A stretch of DNA of 64,000 nt, taken from Calycina herbarum. Lineage: Eukaryota; Ascomycota; Leotiomycetes; Helotiales; Pezizellaceae. The position numbers and the translations under genes are program-made. Positions 1 through 13,700 of this stretch are shown here, in pieces. The notes below the pieces were generated by a model that was not told where the DNA came from, made no database searches, and saw only the letters and a program-made list of their open reading frames with translations. How positions within the stretch are numbered: position 1 is the stretch's first letter; the number at the start of each line of letters is the position of its first letter. Location: the NCBI GenBank assembly GCA_001414485.1, contig LLEY01000024.1:464245-528244 (forward strand), in the 5' to 3' direction.

Positions 1-3000
1 TATTTCTTAATATCTACTTATAAGCTAGTATCTCGTAGTCGCTAGAGAACTTTTTATACGTGTTCCTTATACTCTAATATATTAGAAGAATAGATAAGGA
101 TATCGTCTAAGTAAGTAGAGTAGAAATCGTCTAAATAGTTGAAAAGTACGTCGTTTATATACTACTAGTATATAGATAGTCTATTTATAAGTCTAAAGAG
201 TAGAACTTTATACTTATATATTCTATAATATATATAGAAAGTAGTTAGTTCTTTAGAATTAAGATCTATTTATATATAATAGAAAGCTTAATAGATATCG
301 AGTTTTATAAAGATATAAGCTTAACTAATATAGGCTAGCGTTTTATTAATAAGAGAAAGTAGATAGCAGTCTTTTTAAGTAAGATTATTAAGCTTCTAGA
401 AGTTAATATAAAAGTATAATCTTCTATCTACCTTCTTAATAAATAGTATTAGAGTAGTAAAAAGAGACTAGCTATACTCTATAAATCTCTTATAAAGGTT
501 ATCTAAGATATATTCCTTTATAGTAAGTAGCTCTTTAGTTAATATCTTATATAGTAGGGAATATCTAAGTATATCTGTTCCTTCTAGCTGTATTTTATAG
601 TTATAATATTAGTAAGGTAGTAAGGTATCTAAAGCTTCTTTTAAGAATACGTTTATAAAATTTACATACTTTTCTAGAACCTCTAGTATTACTATATAAT
701 CCTCTTCTCGTCTAGCTATAATACTGTTAATCTCGTATAAGCTAGTAGTAAACATCCCGCTATCTTTCTAAAGTAAATAGTAGTATATTCCTACTACAGA
801 TATAGTAGAGATATTAATTATTATAGAAGGTTCTTACTTTAGAAAGGGCTTTTATCGATAGACTAGGGTAAGTACTTTCTTAGGTAATCTCTTAAGTTCC
901 TGTTTTATAATCCGGTATTATACTTATATAGAAGACTAGTAGTAGCTTTCGTAGATCGTAGATACGTATTCTAGATATTCTATTATACTAAGTTCTAGAA
1001 TAGATCAGCTATTCTATCTCTATAATTTATCTATTTCTATTATAAGATTATAAGCGTCTGTCTAATTCTAGTAAAAGAGTATAGAGTCCTTAGAACGAAT
1101 AGCTTCGTATAAGAGAGAGATAGGCTACTAAGTAGAGAAGTAAAGCTTAAGTTCCTCTAGCTAGAGTAACTTTTAATAAGTTATATTAATATTAATATAA
1201 AAGTATTTAAAGAATTTACAGCTAAGAATAACGTCGTATAATCCTAGGTCTAGTAGAATAAAGAGTATATTAAAGAATTTACAGCTATCTAATATATAAT
1301 TAGAGAGAAGGTAGTAAGTAGCTTCTCTATTAATCTCTCTATTATATCTATAAATCTTTATAGGTATAGGAAGTCTTTTTATTTTAAGGTTATAGAACTT
1401 CGCTAAGTCGTAGCTGAATTAGACGTCTATAAAAGAGAATACATTTGCTCTAAGGTTACTAAGAGTAGTAGTTTATATACTATATCTATTAATCGTTATT
1501 ATACTAGGTAAAGTAAACGCTTTTCTACTAACTAATAACTATAGATTAATCTTAGAAAGATTAATCCTATATTTACCTAAGGTAGAGTCTTCTCTTAGGT
1601 ATAGTCGTTTCCTAACTTAGATCTAGCTTCTTCTTCTTTCTCTAGCTCGCTTAAGTCTACCTTCTTATAAACTCTTAGCTATAGGCAGGACTTGATATAA
1701 TAGCCGACTTCTCTATAGTTATAATACGTGTTAGTAGAGGGGTGAATACTAGCTATATAAGTAGGAATTTCTAGAGAACGTATAGCTATAGCCGTATTTA
1801 TAGCTATAGTAGGTAGATACTTGCTTATACGCTTTCTAGTTTTTTCTTTTATAATATCTCGTAGGTCGTTGTTAACGCTACTAGCAAGAGTGTAAAAGAG
1901 GTCTATGTCTTCTTTAGCTTAAAGTCTAATAACTGTAAGAGCTTATTAGAGGTTAATAGTTAACTTATTAAAAAGGTTGTTAATTCTGTCTTACTTTAGA
2001 GCTCTAGACTTGTCTACCAGCTTCTAGAACTTTGCTTAAAACTCGTAGAACGTCTCTTAAGCTATTCGTAGCTCTTAGTACTTCTTATAAGCCTTATTAT
2101 AAACGTATAAACTAACTATAATATTATAGAGGTAAACTAGCATCTTATTACAAGTAGTAAATCGGTTATTAGTATCGAACTTATATTTTAGGTAAATATA
2201 ATCACGTGCTTAGCTAGCAGTAGTGTAATATACTAGGTTTATCTTTACCTCCTTAGATTCGAAGTAGTCGGTATTAATATATAGCTTTGCTATAATTTCA
2301 GTCTCCTAGGTGTTATACGTAATCTAGTCGTCTTCTATTATAAAGGTTTATAGGTTCTCGACTCTACTAGTCTTCTTAGAAAGCTAGGCAGTAGAAGTAG
2401 ATTAGGTAACCTTTCTAACTTTTAGCTCTATAGAGGTGTATTCACGGCGTACGTATATATCTGCTCCTTAAAAAGTAGATCCAGAGCTAGTATTAACTTC
2501 AAGATAGTAGACCTTATCTATAAGAGTGGTTATTATCTAAAGGATTTGTCGTAAGATATCATCGACGGAAAGGGAAGAAGGTAACGTAGTTACTGCTATA
2601 GAGGAGCTAGTAGTAGCCTTGTTAGTAGGTAGAGGTAGTAGTGCTATAGCTTAGAAAGAGGTCTTAGTCTTTCAAGAGCTAGTATTAATAGTAGGTAGTA
2701 AGGATAAAGGTAAAGGCTCTTTATCTAATAGCTTATTAAGCTAGCTAAGAGAGGAGTGTTAGAGCTTATTACTATATACGAAAGGATTTACTATAAGGTA
2801 AATATATATGTTTTTCGTTCGTTAGTTTTAGAATATTCGTATACCTTCCTAGGCGAGAGTAAGAGTTTAGTTTTAGTATAACAGCCTTTTATAAATATAC
2901 TAAAAGAGATACTTATAGAATAGTACTTATATTCGAAGAAAACTAAACTAAAGAGAGAAGAGGAGAGTTAGTACGCTCTGTCTCTATTTATATACACTAA
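1..3000 (-). mobile_element. RIP-degraded Ty3/Gypsy retrotransposon relic, cut by the window edge
   Basis: The block is very AT-rich and has no open reading frame of useful length. Read on the minus strand near positions 60-190 it gives a reverse transcriptase core with the segments YINDVL, YLDDFYSTYLDDILIYSS and then ILEYKEH, a Gypsy-type RT motif with the catalytic YLDD intact. The element therefore runs right to left, with gag and protease expected at about 1500-2950 and RNase H and integrase beyond the left edge. I could not find its LTRs. The right limit near 3000 is approximate; it meets another Gypsy fragment in plus orientation. The dense TA dinucleotides and stop codons fit RIP. Confidence 0.7.
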
Positions 3001-3059
3001 GCGAGACTTCGGTAGAACCTCGGCACGTGATCCAGTCGTATATAACTAGGACTGTTACA

Positions 3060-3675
3060 GGAACGACGATAACGTTAGTATACTAGACGTTTCTAAGCCT
3101 TATAAGGTTAAAGTACTTAAATCTATTAAAGTTAAGATACTAGATATATATTATAGAAAACGAAAGAAACTCGACTCGTTTCTTCTTTAAATAGACATCT
3201 ATTTCAACTTTAACTTAGATAAATTTAAAGGTAATTATAACTCGTAATCTATCTTTACTATCTTCTACCTTAGAGAATTAGTATTAGAATAGACATAGCT
3301 ATATTTAGAAGACTTCTTTGAAAACAAGAATAAGAACGGATTTATAGAGATAACTAAGGTTATATTTAAGTCTTAGAAGGGATTTAAAGTAACTATTAGA
3401 AAAGTCTTTAGAGACTTTAATATAATCTAAACTACTATATATAAGCTTTTAGATTTATACTAGACTAGATTAGTAATAGATTATACTAATAAATTCTAGC
3501 GTTATAAGACGAAATTAGAATAGAATACTATCGCTCTTATAAAACTCTTTTATAGAGGATTAAAGATATATATTTATAAGGAAATAACTAAATAGAATAT
3601 ATAGTTCTAAACTATTATAAGTATAATAGAGAAGGTTATCTAGCTAGACAACCGTCTATATAAATTTAGAAAGAG
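3060..3675 (+). mobile_element. Left part of an older plus-strand Gypsy copy (gag region)
   Basis: This stretch is the reverse complement of about 10040-10250, the gag region of the 3681-16914 element, with only RIP-like differences. An example is the shared run TTAAGATACTAGATATATAT. It is a copy of the same family lying in the opposite direction. It stops at 3680, where the 3681-16914 element is inserted, and resumes after 16914, where the sequence matches the reverse complement of about 9480-9610. It is the oldest layer of this nest that I can resolve. Confidence 0.7.
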
Positions 3676-3680
3676 TAACC

Positions 3681-4143
3681 TATAACGAAACTTAAACGAA
3701 CTAAACAAAGATAACTAAGTCTCGAAGGTTAGTATATAAGTAAGAAGTATAGATACGCTAGGTTGTTTACTTAGAAGTAAACTTATTACTTATATTAAAG
3801 ATATTAAATAAGATAATAAGATTAATAACTAAAGTTAAGTACGAAGCTTCTATCTAATAGTAGACGTACTAGTCTTATATAGAACCTTTCGTTTATATTA
3901 GAGTCCTGCTTAGTAGAAGTCCTAAAGATAGAGTCCGACTCTATTTCTAAGACTTCTTAAAACTAGACTCTATTATCTAACTACTTCTAACCGAGTTATA
4001 TAATATATCTGTAATAAGATCCCTAGGATTATATGTCCTCTTATATTCAATCCTTTCTTCCTTTTATAGTTATAATAGTATTTGTCTTATTAGAGTATTA
4101 CCTAGACTTTACTTATTTATATACTAGTATATAATTCGTAATA
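3681..4143 (-). repeat. 3' LTR (463 bp) of the outer Gypsy element
   Basis: It starts TATAACGAAACTT and ends CGTAATA in plus orientation; the ends were presumably TG...CA before RIP. It aligns end to end with 10379-10561 joined to 16635-16914. Confidence 0.85.
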
Positions 4144-7100
4144 CTATCCCCTTCTTAGCCTAGCGTGTCCCTATACTAGAATATAACTCTAAAATTCGTT
4201 ATTAGAAAGATATCGACCTTCTCTTATATATAAACATGTCCTTCTCTTATACTAAACGAAAAGAGCGTCTAGCTCTTACTATATAAATCGAATCTATATA
4301 ACGTCTAGTAGAGACTTATTCTTTTTATTATAAATAGTCTTATTACTGTTTCTTAGAGCTTTCTAAATCCTCTTGATATTCTAAGTATATTTAGTTGAAA
4401 AGATTCTATAATAGTTCTAATTATCTCGACGTTTCTTCTCTTAGACCTTGAAAACCTATATATTGATTTTTCTTTAGTCTTTTATATAAACGACTCTCTG
4501 TTACTTCTCTAAGTCCTCCTCTCTCGAGTCCTTCTCTTAAGTCCTCGTCTTCTTAGTTTCCTACTTTTAAGATAGCCTCTTTTGTTAATTAGATGCTTTC
4601 CGATAATGTTTCTTTATCTAACCCTAGTCCTAAGTTCTAGGTAGCTCTAGGTTTTATTAGTAGAATTCCTAAAGTTTCTTTAAATAATAGATAAGGCTTT
4701 CTTTTAGTTTCTAAGTGTTTTCTAAATATAGATAATCTATTTATTTCATTAAATACTTAAATCGACTTTTAATAGTTTTATAGTTAAGAATCTTCTTAAC
4801 CTTATATTCTATATTTAGATTTACTAGTTGAATTTCCGTATATAGAGCTAGTAGTACTCTTAGTAGTACTAGTTTAAGTAGAGATATATAGAATACTAGG
4901 TAGATGTTTATTATCTTTAGTAGTACTAGTTTATAATTTAAAGGTCTCTTAACTCGTTTGATTTTAAATAGTCTAAGTTTTTTATAATCTAGTTTATTAC
5001 TTAGTCTTTTTATATTAATATTCTTTTATACTAAGTAGACTTTATTCTTCTCTTTTAGTATTAGCTTCTAACTACGTTGTTTATTATAGTAGTATACGTT
5101 TCTTTTAGTAATAAACTATAAGTCTTCTATAAGTTTCTTATATAATCTCTTAATCTTTAAGATCTAAATATAAGTAAGCTAATTATTAATAGTTATAGAT
5201 AGTAGTTCTTAGTATACTAATAATTCATATCTATAATTAACATAGAATAGTATAATAAGTATTATTTCTATAACTAAACTATTATAAGTAAACTATACTA
5301 AAGGTAGTAGTTCTACTTAGTTATCTTACTAGTAGTTTATATAATAATAAAGATATATTTTAACTACTTAATTTATCCGTTTGTTTCCTCTATTTATTTA
5401 AGAGTGAAAAGCTATAGAGAGCTTCCTCTTTATATCTAATTATTCTATAAAAGCGACTTAAAATTTTAAGATAAAGAGTTTATCTCTATTTAAGAGTATT
5501 TCTTCTAGTAGTCTATGTCTTAAGACTACTTCTCTAAGGAATATAAATACTAATTCCTTAGCTATACTTAACTCTATATATACTATTAGAATTATATATT
5601 TTATAAGTTATTCTATAATAACTAGAATCGCGTCGTACTTAACTTCTGTTATTAGATCTTTAGATTTTAGTAATTTAATAATAAAATCTATAGATATTAA
5701 TTTCTAAGGTATTTATAGTATTAGAGTAGTGTTTATCTGTCTATAAGAAGTATAGTAGAAAGCTTTGTTCCTAGTATAGGTATTATATTCTACTATTACT
5801 TTCTTAACTATCGTAGATAACTAATTAACATAGTAGTATTATCTTATCTACTAGAGAGTTCTACGAATTCCTTAGTAGCTATAAGCAGATATAGTATAGT
5901 ATTCTTATATGAATTCTTTTATATATAAACTAGGAATCTATAGTCTCTCTTTTACGTACTAGTTATAACCTTTGTAAATACTCTAAATTTTATCTATCTA
6001 GATATTGTTTATTACTACTATTTTATATATAATAGATACTAAGTCGCTATTTTTATTATATTTTAATATTACTATATTAACGTATTTTTTATTCTTCTTA
6101 TAGCCTAGTTTCTAGCTTAGAGTATTAGCTCGAGTATTACTTATTCTACTAATATATTAAATAATTATCTTAAATCCTACTAAGGTTTTAAACTACCTAG
6201 CTAGGCGTCTAGTAACAAGTTCCTTAGTTATAGTAAATGTTTTTAGGTTTAGATAATTAGTAAGCACTGTTACTAGGTATGTTATACTCTAGAGGTAAAT
6301 CCTCTATTCTTTAAAAGCTAGAATAATAGCTATTAGTTCTTTGTTATAAATGCTATAGTTCTATTATACTATATCGAAAGTTTTTAAGAAATATATTATA
6401 AGTATAAGTTTTCCTATTTTATTTAGTTATAGATATATAGCGTCTACTACTATATCTAAGGCGTCTATTTCTATTATACTTAGTTTCTTATAATTAAAAT
6501 TATATAAGATAGGTTTTATTATAAACTGTCTTTTAATTTCTTAGAAGGCCTCTTTAGCCTTCTTATCTTAGATAAAAGTTATAGCTTTTCTAATTAGTAT
6601 TAACATAGGTTTTATAATCTTTATATAGTTCTTAATAAATAGTTAATAGAAATTAGTAAATCCTAAGAAGGATTATATATCTTTAATATTTTTTAGTAAT
6701 TCCTATTTAACAACTATATAGATCTTTTCTAGATCTATTTCTATTTTTCCTAAGCTAAATACCTATCTAAGAAAGAGAGTTCTATTAACTTTAAACTTAT
6801 ATTTCAAGAGTTTTAAACAAGAGTCTACTTTAGTAAGTCTTTATAAGACTTCCTTTATATAGCTCTTATATTCTTCTAGATTTTCTAAGAAAATTAATAT
6901 ATTATCTAAGTAATATATAATAGTTACTCTTAAAAGATCTTCTAGAATACTATTATTCTATCTCTAATAAGTAGCTAGTATATTAGTTAAACTAAAAGAT
7001 ATTACTATATACTTATAGAGTTCTAATAGTAAGATAAACGTAGTCTTCTATTTATAGCCTATCTTAATCTTAATTAATCTATAAGCGTTCTATTAATCTA

Positions 7101-10100
7101 GTTTTATAAATTTCTTTACTTAGCCTAACTTATCTTATAAGTACTAACTAGTTAATAATAGATAAGCGTTCTTAATTATTATATTATTTAATTCCTTATA
7201 ATTAATATATACTTATCTATTTAGATTATCCTTTTTCTTAATAATAAGTATATTTAAAGAGATAAGCGATTTAGATTTTTAAATATATCTCTTCTTTATT
7301 CCTTATTAGATATAACTTTCTAATAAAGCTAAGTTATTCTAGTTATATAGTCGAAGCTTCTACTTCTTAAGGTTATAACCCTCTATTAATTTAATCTTAT
7401 AATCCTATAGCTAATGTTTAAGAAGAGTATATATATCTTCTAAGTCTTTAAATAATTTTATAAATTCTCTATACTATATAGGTATTTCGTTATTAGCTTT
7501 CTTACTAACCTGTAGAGAACTCTAGGCAAGGTGTTCTAGCGCTTTAGAAGAGGTAGCGCTAATCTTATTCTAGTCTTAAAGTTATAAATATAAACCTATG
7601 TATTTATATCGACTAAAGGTTATCGTTCTAGCCTTCTAGTCGATTTCTAGATTATATTCCTAAATCTATAATATACTAAGTATTACTTTCTTACTCTCTA
7701 TTTTAATAATATTAAATTATATATCTAAATAGTATCCTTTAATATTAATTTTCACTAGAATAGTTTATTAATTAATAATCCTATTTTAGTATATAATATC
7801 TATTCTATTAACTACTCTTAGGTAGTATAGTCTTATTTCTTTAATTAGAACGTTTAGCTTCTCTTAAGCTATTAGAGAAATAAAGTTACTTATTACTCTT
7901 AAGTCTATTATAACTTATAACTTTTTCTCTTATATTTCTATAGTTATTACTAACTGTCTTTCTTCTAAAGTAGTATTTAACTTTGCTTTAATATATAAGA
8001 CTTTAAAAGATCGATTTTCTTAATTATAATTCCTTCTCTTCTTATCTCTATACTATAGAAAGAATCTTACTCTTTCCTTATTAGTATATACTACCTCGTA
8101 TACTAATCTATATTCTAGGATTCCTATTATCTTAGGAATTCCTCTTATAAATTGTTTTAGTAATTATCTATAGTTATATTAGATCTATTCGTAACTAGTT
8201 TCTATAATAGCTTCTATAAACTATAGTTCTTCTATATATAGATAATCTAAAGTAGTTTTAAGTATACTTATTTCTAGCTTTATATATTAAACTCTAAATA
8301 TATAGTCTCTTGAATTCTTCTTCTTAACTATCTATATCTAAGACTAAGGAAAGAATACTACTCCTTCTTTATCTAATAATACTACTTCGTATAACTGATA
8401 ATATTCTACTATTCTAGTAGGTTTTAGTAAAATTCCTTTAAACTGTTTTTATAATAACTAATCTAAGGTAGAACTTAGTTTATATTATATCTATTATACT
8501 ATTATTTCTTAAACTATTTCTATAAACTATAGTTCTTCTATTAATAGATAGTAAAATTCCTCTAGTTCCGTTTTAGCTTATCTAGTTATATTAAGCTCTC
8601 TTTACTCCTAGAATAGTATACTAAATAGCTACTATAAGCTGTATTTTCTAAATACTAGCCTATTATTTCTAATTAACATAACTATAATATATTATTTAAA
8701 TTCTTCTAGTATAATATCTTTAAACAGTATTCTAAGAAAAGAGGTTTTAATCTACTCTTCGAATTCTATTAGAACCTGCTATATCTATATACTAATTTTA
8801 TCTAAAATATCGTATATCTTCTATACGTCCTCTATTTCAGAGTAGCTAGGTTTCTTAATCGGTTATTATTCGTATTCTAGTTCTTTTCCTTTAATAGTTT
8901 CTTACCTAGTGATTAAGCTAACTAGAGTTATTATCTTAGAGTTATTTCTTATAACTATATACGTTATTAAGATAGTTAGGTTAACTCCTTATATAGTATA
9001 AGAACTTTAGAAGTCTAGCTTCTAATTATTAATATATACTTACTAATTTCCTTATTTAAATATTCTAAGAAAGGTCTAAGTTTCTCTAACTTTAAGGTCT
9101 TTATTTCTAACCTCTCTCTTTAAACTAGAAGATAAGTTCGATATTTCTAATAAGCTAGTTAATAGTAGTAATTCGTATTTTATTTAAAGATATTACTTAG
9201 ATATCTCTATTAATTATATATTATAATTTTCTTTAAAGAGTAGATCTCTATTATTATTAGTATCTTATATACTACTAAATTCTTTATTATTTTTAATCTA
9301 GGTTCTATATCCTCGTACTTTAAGTTCCTCGTCTATAAGTTTAATATAATCAGTTAAGGCTACTTATTATTAGACAGTAGCGTTAATTTATTTCTTTCTC
9401 TTAGAGTCTTTTTTCTTACTATACTCGTTTACTCTATAGCTAGAGAGGCCGTAGTTATAACATAAGTTCTACTTACGTCGACGATTTCGCTCTTCTTAGG
9501 AAAGTCCTTCTTTCTTTTAGAAGGTTTTCTTCTATATAGCGTTTACCTCCTTACCTTACTTAGTATAGGAGTATTTCTACTTTCCTAACCTTTTACTCTT
9601 CTCTCTATGTCTAGGGTTACTCTTCCTAAATTCGTATAAGTAGTTATCTAACTAGATAATTTCCTCGATTATACTTATAATAGTTAAGAACTATATATTC
9701 TATTTAGCTATTTCCTTATAAATATATACCTTTAGTCCTCTATAAAAGAGTTCTATAAGAGCGATAGTATTCTATTCTAATCTTATACTATAACGTTGAA
9801 ATTTATTAGCGTAATCTATTACTAATCTAGTCTAGTATAATTCTAAAAGCTTATATATAGCTGTTTAGATTATATCGAAGTCTCTAAAGACTTTTCTAAT
9901 AGTTGTTTTAAATCCTCTCTAAGATTTAAATATAATCTTAGTTAATTCTATCTTTCTATTTTTATTCTTATTCTTAAAGAAGTCCTCTAAATATAGCTAA
10001 GCCTATTCTAATACTAATCCTCTAAGGTAGGAGATAGCGAAGATAGTTTATAAATTATAATTACCTTCGAATTTATTAGAATTAAAGTTAAAGTAGATGT

Positions 10101-10378
10101 CTATTTAGAGAAGGAATAAGTCGAGTTTCTTTCGCTTTCTATAATATATATCTAGTATCTTAACTTTAATAGACTTAAGTACTTCGACCTTATAGAGCTT
10201 AGAAGCGTCTAATATACTAACATTGTCGTCGTTCCTAGTTAACTATATACTAACAGGTGTTCTTCCGGTCGCGCTTCTAGATGTTTCTACGACGTTAACT
10301 TAACTAGTATTTAGGCTAGCTGCTATAGCAGAGGTTGCTAGAGCTATAGCAACTAAACTTCTAAGCAGGTACTTAAAG

Positions 10379-10561
10379 TATAACGAAACTTAAACGAACT
10401 AAACAAAGATAACTAAGTCTTAAAGGTTAGTATATAGGTAAGAAGTATAGATATACTAGGTTATTTACTTAGAAGTAAACTCGTTACTTATATTAAAGAT
10501 ATTAAATAAGATAATAAGATTAATAACTAAAGTTAAGTACGAAGCTTCTATCTAATAGCAG
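10379..10561 (-). repeat. First part of the split 5' LTR of the outer Gypsy element
   Basis: It matches 3681-3863. The last five bases, AGCAG (10557-10561), are the left copy of the target duplication made by the nested element at 10562. Confidence 0.85.
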
Positions 10562-10793
10562 TGTCACGATCTATAACTAAAGGCAAAGATATAAGAGTAT
10601 ATATATATATATTCGAGAATTTAAAGCTACAGTTCTAAGAACGAGGGAATGCGGAATATATACCCTATAAAAAAGAGGTATTCCTACTAACTATAAAGAG
10701 CCTTTAATCTCGTTATAAATCCGTCTAAGTGTTACAGCTCTGACGGTTACGTATAGGACCGAGAATCACGTGTTACAGACCAGCGCTGTAATA
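10562..10793 (-). repeat. 3' LTR (232 bp) of the nested Gypsy element
   Basis: The plus strand begins TGTCACGATC and ends GCTGTAATA. Against the other LTR (16398-16629) I count 18 differences by eye, all transitions. In 17 of them this copy has the A or T state. Confidence 0.88.
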
Positions 10794-13700
10794 TTACCCT
10801 CTCTTTTAGAAAAAGCTTGTCTATAAGCTTTGTATTATAACTAAATCGTCTATTAGATAATCGTAATCTTCTATTCTGTCTTCCTACGCTCGTATCTAGC
10901 TTTGTAAAGCTCTTAGCGGACCAGCGTAAGCTAGATTAGCGAGGTGAAAATCGTATAATTTATATAGATAATACTTAAAATTCGAGGCTAGATACTACTA
11001 TAGATTAGGGTTATAGCCTAACTATTAAACCCTGTATTAGAGCTTTCTACGAACTGTCTTTATAGCTAAGACTTCTTCTACTTCCTACTCTTCCTAATCT
11101 ATAACCTATATTAGCAGAGGTGGTTCGTTTACCTATCTAGGTAACGGATCTATAGCAGCCTTATAGAGCAGTGACAGGTAGAATACAGGGTGTATACGAA
11201 AGTAGTCTAGCAGTTCGAGCTAGAAAGAGTGTCCTTCACAGGCTATAATCCGGAACAGACCCTCGTTTTATCTATCTAGCTTATAGCTCGGCTAGTCTAT
11301 CTTCTAATTATAAGTCGATACTTAAACAAAGTCGTCTACGTCAAAGTCTACCGCTCTTCAAATCTAGTTCATAGACCTTATATAGTAGTCTTATACTTTA
11401 TTAACTAATTCCTTTACTATAGTCTAAGTATCGTATATTCTCTATATAAGTGTCTCTATATCGGTCTAGTTAAGCTGTTCGTAGACTATTACGGATTTAT
11501 CTAGACAGTTCTAATCAAAGGACGTAGTAGCTACGTATCTATTAATTACTTTAAAAGGCGAGAGCCTACCTAGACTCTCGTATAGAAGCGTAAGCTAAGC
11601 ATAGTCTAGAATAGGGACAAGTTCGCTCTAGTTATCCTAATAGTAACTAATAAAAGGCTATAGGCATTAATTAATCTATTAGTTTATAATTTCAGTTTAT
11701 CCGTCAGTTTATAAGTAGAAAGTAGTAGATAGCTTAAGCTTTATACTAAGGATTCTATAGAATTTAGACTAAAAAGAAGAAACAAACTATAGTCTATAGT
11801 CTAAAACAATGCTTTACAGATAGCCGTGGGTTTAATAGATCTATATAACGTATATTCGAGCTATATCTCAGGCTATAACTGTCTTTAGACAGGGGATCGA
11901 GACCGATTACTTAGTTAGGCGATCTATAACTACCTATAAGGTATTATAACCTTGTTTATCAGTAGGGAAAGACTTATAGTTTATAGTAATATACTACTAG
12001 GGACGTTCTAGAACTAGTAACAGGTATAAAAACCTAGGTTTACAGTCGCGAGGAACTATAGTACGTCGACAGTCTCCGCAGTTACTAATATAGGTTTCTA
12101 CAGACGTCTGTAAACCTTTCTACTAGTATCTACAGACGAGGATAGCTACCGTCTTTGTCCGTCTAAGGTAAGCCGTAGATACTTATATATAAGCCTTACA
12201 GATTAGGTCTGTCTATAAGGTACCTTAATTAGAAACCACGAGTCTCTTTTACTAAAGAAGTAAGCCGTTCTCTATTATCTAGTTTTAGTACCCGTAGGTA
12301 GCTTTCGTTTAGTCGTCTTCTAAGTCTAAAGAGTTATAGTTAGTAGTAAGTAACTAGTCGACAAGGTTAAGCGAGGGTTCTAAGGTAACTAGGGCTAACG
12401 TTATAGAAGGTTCTAATCGAGTAGTAATACGTAGATCTAACTAATTAGATATAAGTAAGGTTTATTATCTTATAGACGCTTTTAGGTCGTTCTATAGGTT
12501 AACGTCTTAGTCTTAGCGTATTAGCGTGTCCGTTTTCTCGTTCTACTTACTAGATTAAAACGTAATTATAAAATAGAACTCTAATAGAAACTCTGCCTAT
12601 CTCGCTTACTACTAGTTTAAGGTTTTAAAGGTTATAAAGTACTCTAAAGCCTTGTAATCGGTAAAGACCTTAATCTAGGAGCTAGTCTAAGTAAGATCTG
12701 CTCGCTATTATCTAAAAGAGCGTATAATAGCTAATATCTCCTTATCGTAGATTTAGTAGTTTAGCTTAGCAGGGTTTATCGTCTTCGAGAAGTAGCCTAT
12801 AGGTCTCTATAGTTTAGTTTCGGATATACGTTATAATATTATAGCTATAACTACTTCGTTAAAAGCGTTAGTCTTAACTATAGTCTTTAAATCAGCTATA
12901 AAGTAGTATAAGAGAGAGGCAGTAACTAAGGCTTCTTTTAATATGTTAAAAGCCTTCTTATATTCTAAGTTAAACTTAAATAGCACTTCCTTACCTATAA
13001 GATAGTTCAGTAGACGAGTAATCTATCTATAATCCCGAATAAAACGTCGGTAGAAGTTATAAAAACCTAGGAAGGACTAGATACTCTTAATAGTACTAAG
13101 ATATTTCTAGGAAACGATTACTAAGATCTTCTCTAGGTCGACTTCGATTCCGTCTATAGAGATAATAAAACTAAGGTACTTTATATAAGTAACGTAGAAC
13201 TCTGTCTTCTTAATATCTACTTATAGCCTAGCTTTATAGAGCTGTTCTAAGACCTTATAGACGTGTTTAACGTGTTCGAGCTTATTATTAGAGTATATAA
13301 GAATATTATTAAGGTAAGCTATATAAAAGTTATTAAGATATTCTATAAGAACGCTATTTATATACCTCTAGTATATAGTAGGACCGTTGGTTAAGCTAAA
13401 AGGTAACACCTTATATTTAAACGTGCTATAACAAGTTTAAAAGGTTATAAGTTCTTCTAACTCTAGTTCTATATATATATAGTTAAAAGCTTAACAAATG
13501 TTAAGCTTTATAAGGATTTTAGTACTAGTAATTCGTATAAGAGTTTCGTCGATTAGTAGAAGAGAGTACTAGTCCTTACGAGTAAGGTTATTAAGTTTCT
13601 AGTAGTCGATATAGAGCTGTAAGCTTCTGTTAGGCTTCTTTATAAACAGTACTAGAGAGGCGAAAGAGGCGTAGCTAGGAATAATAAACTCTTTATTAAA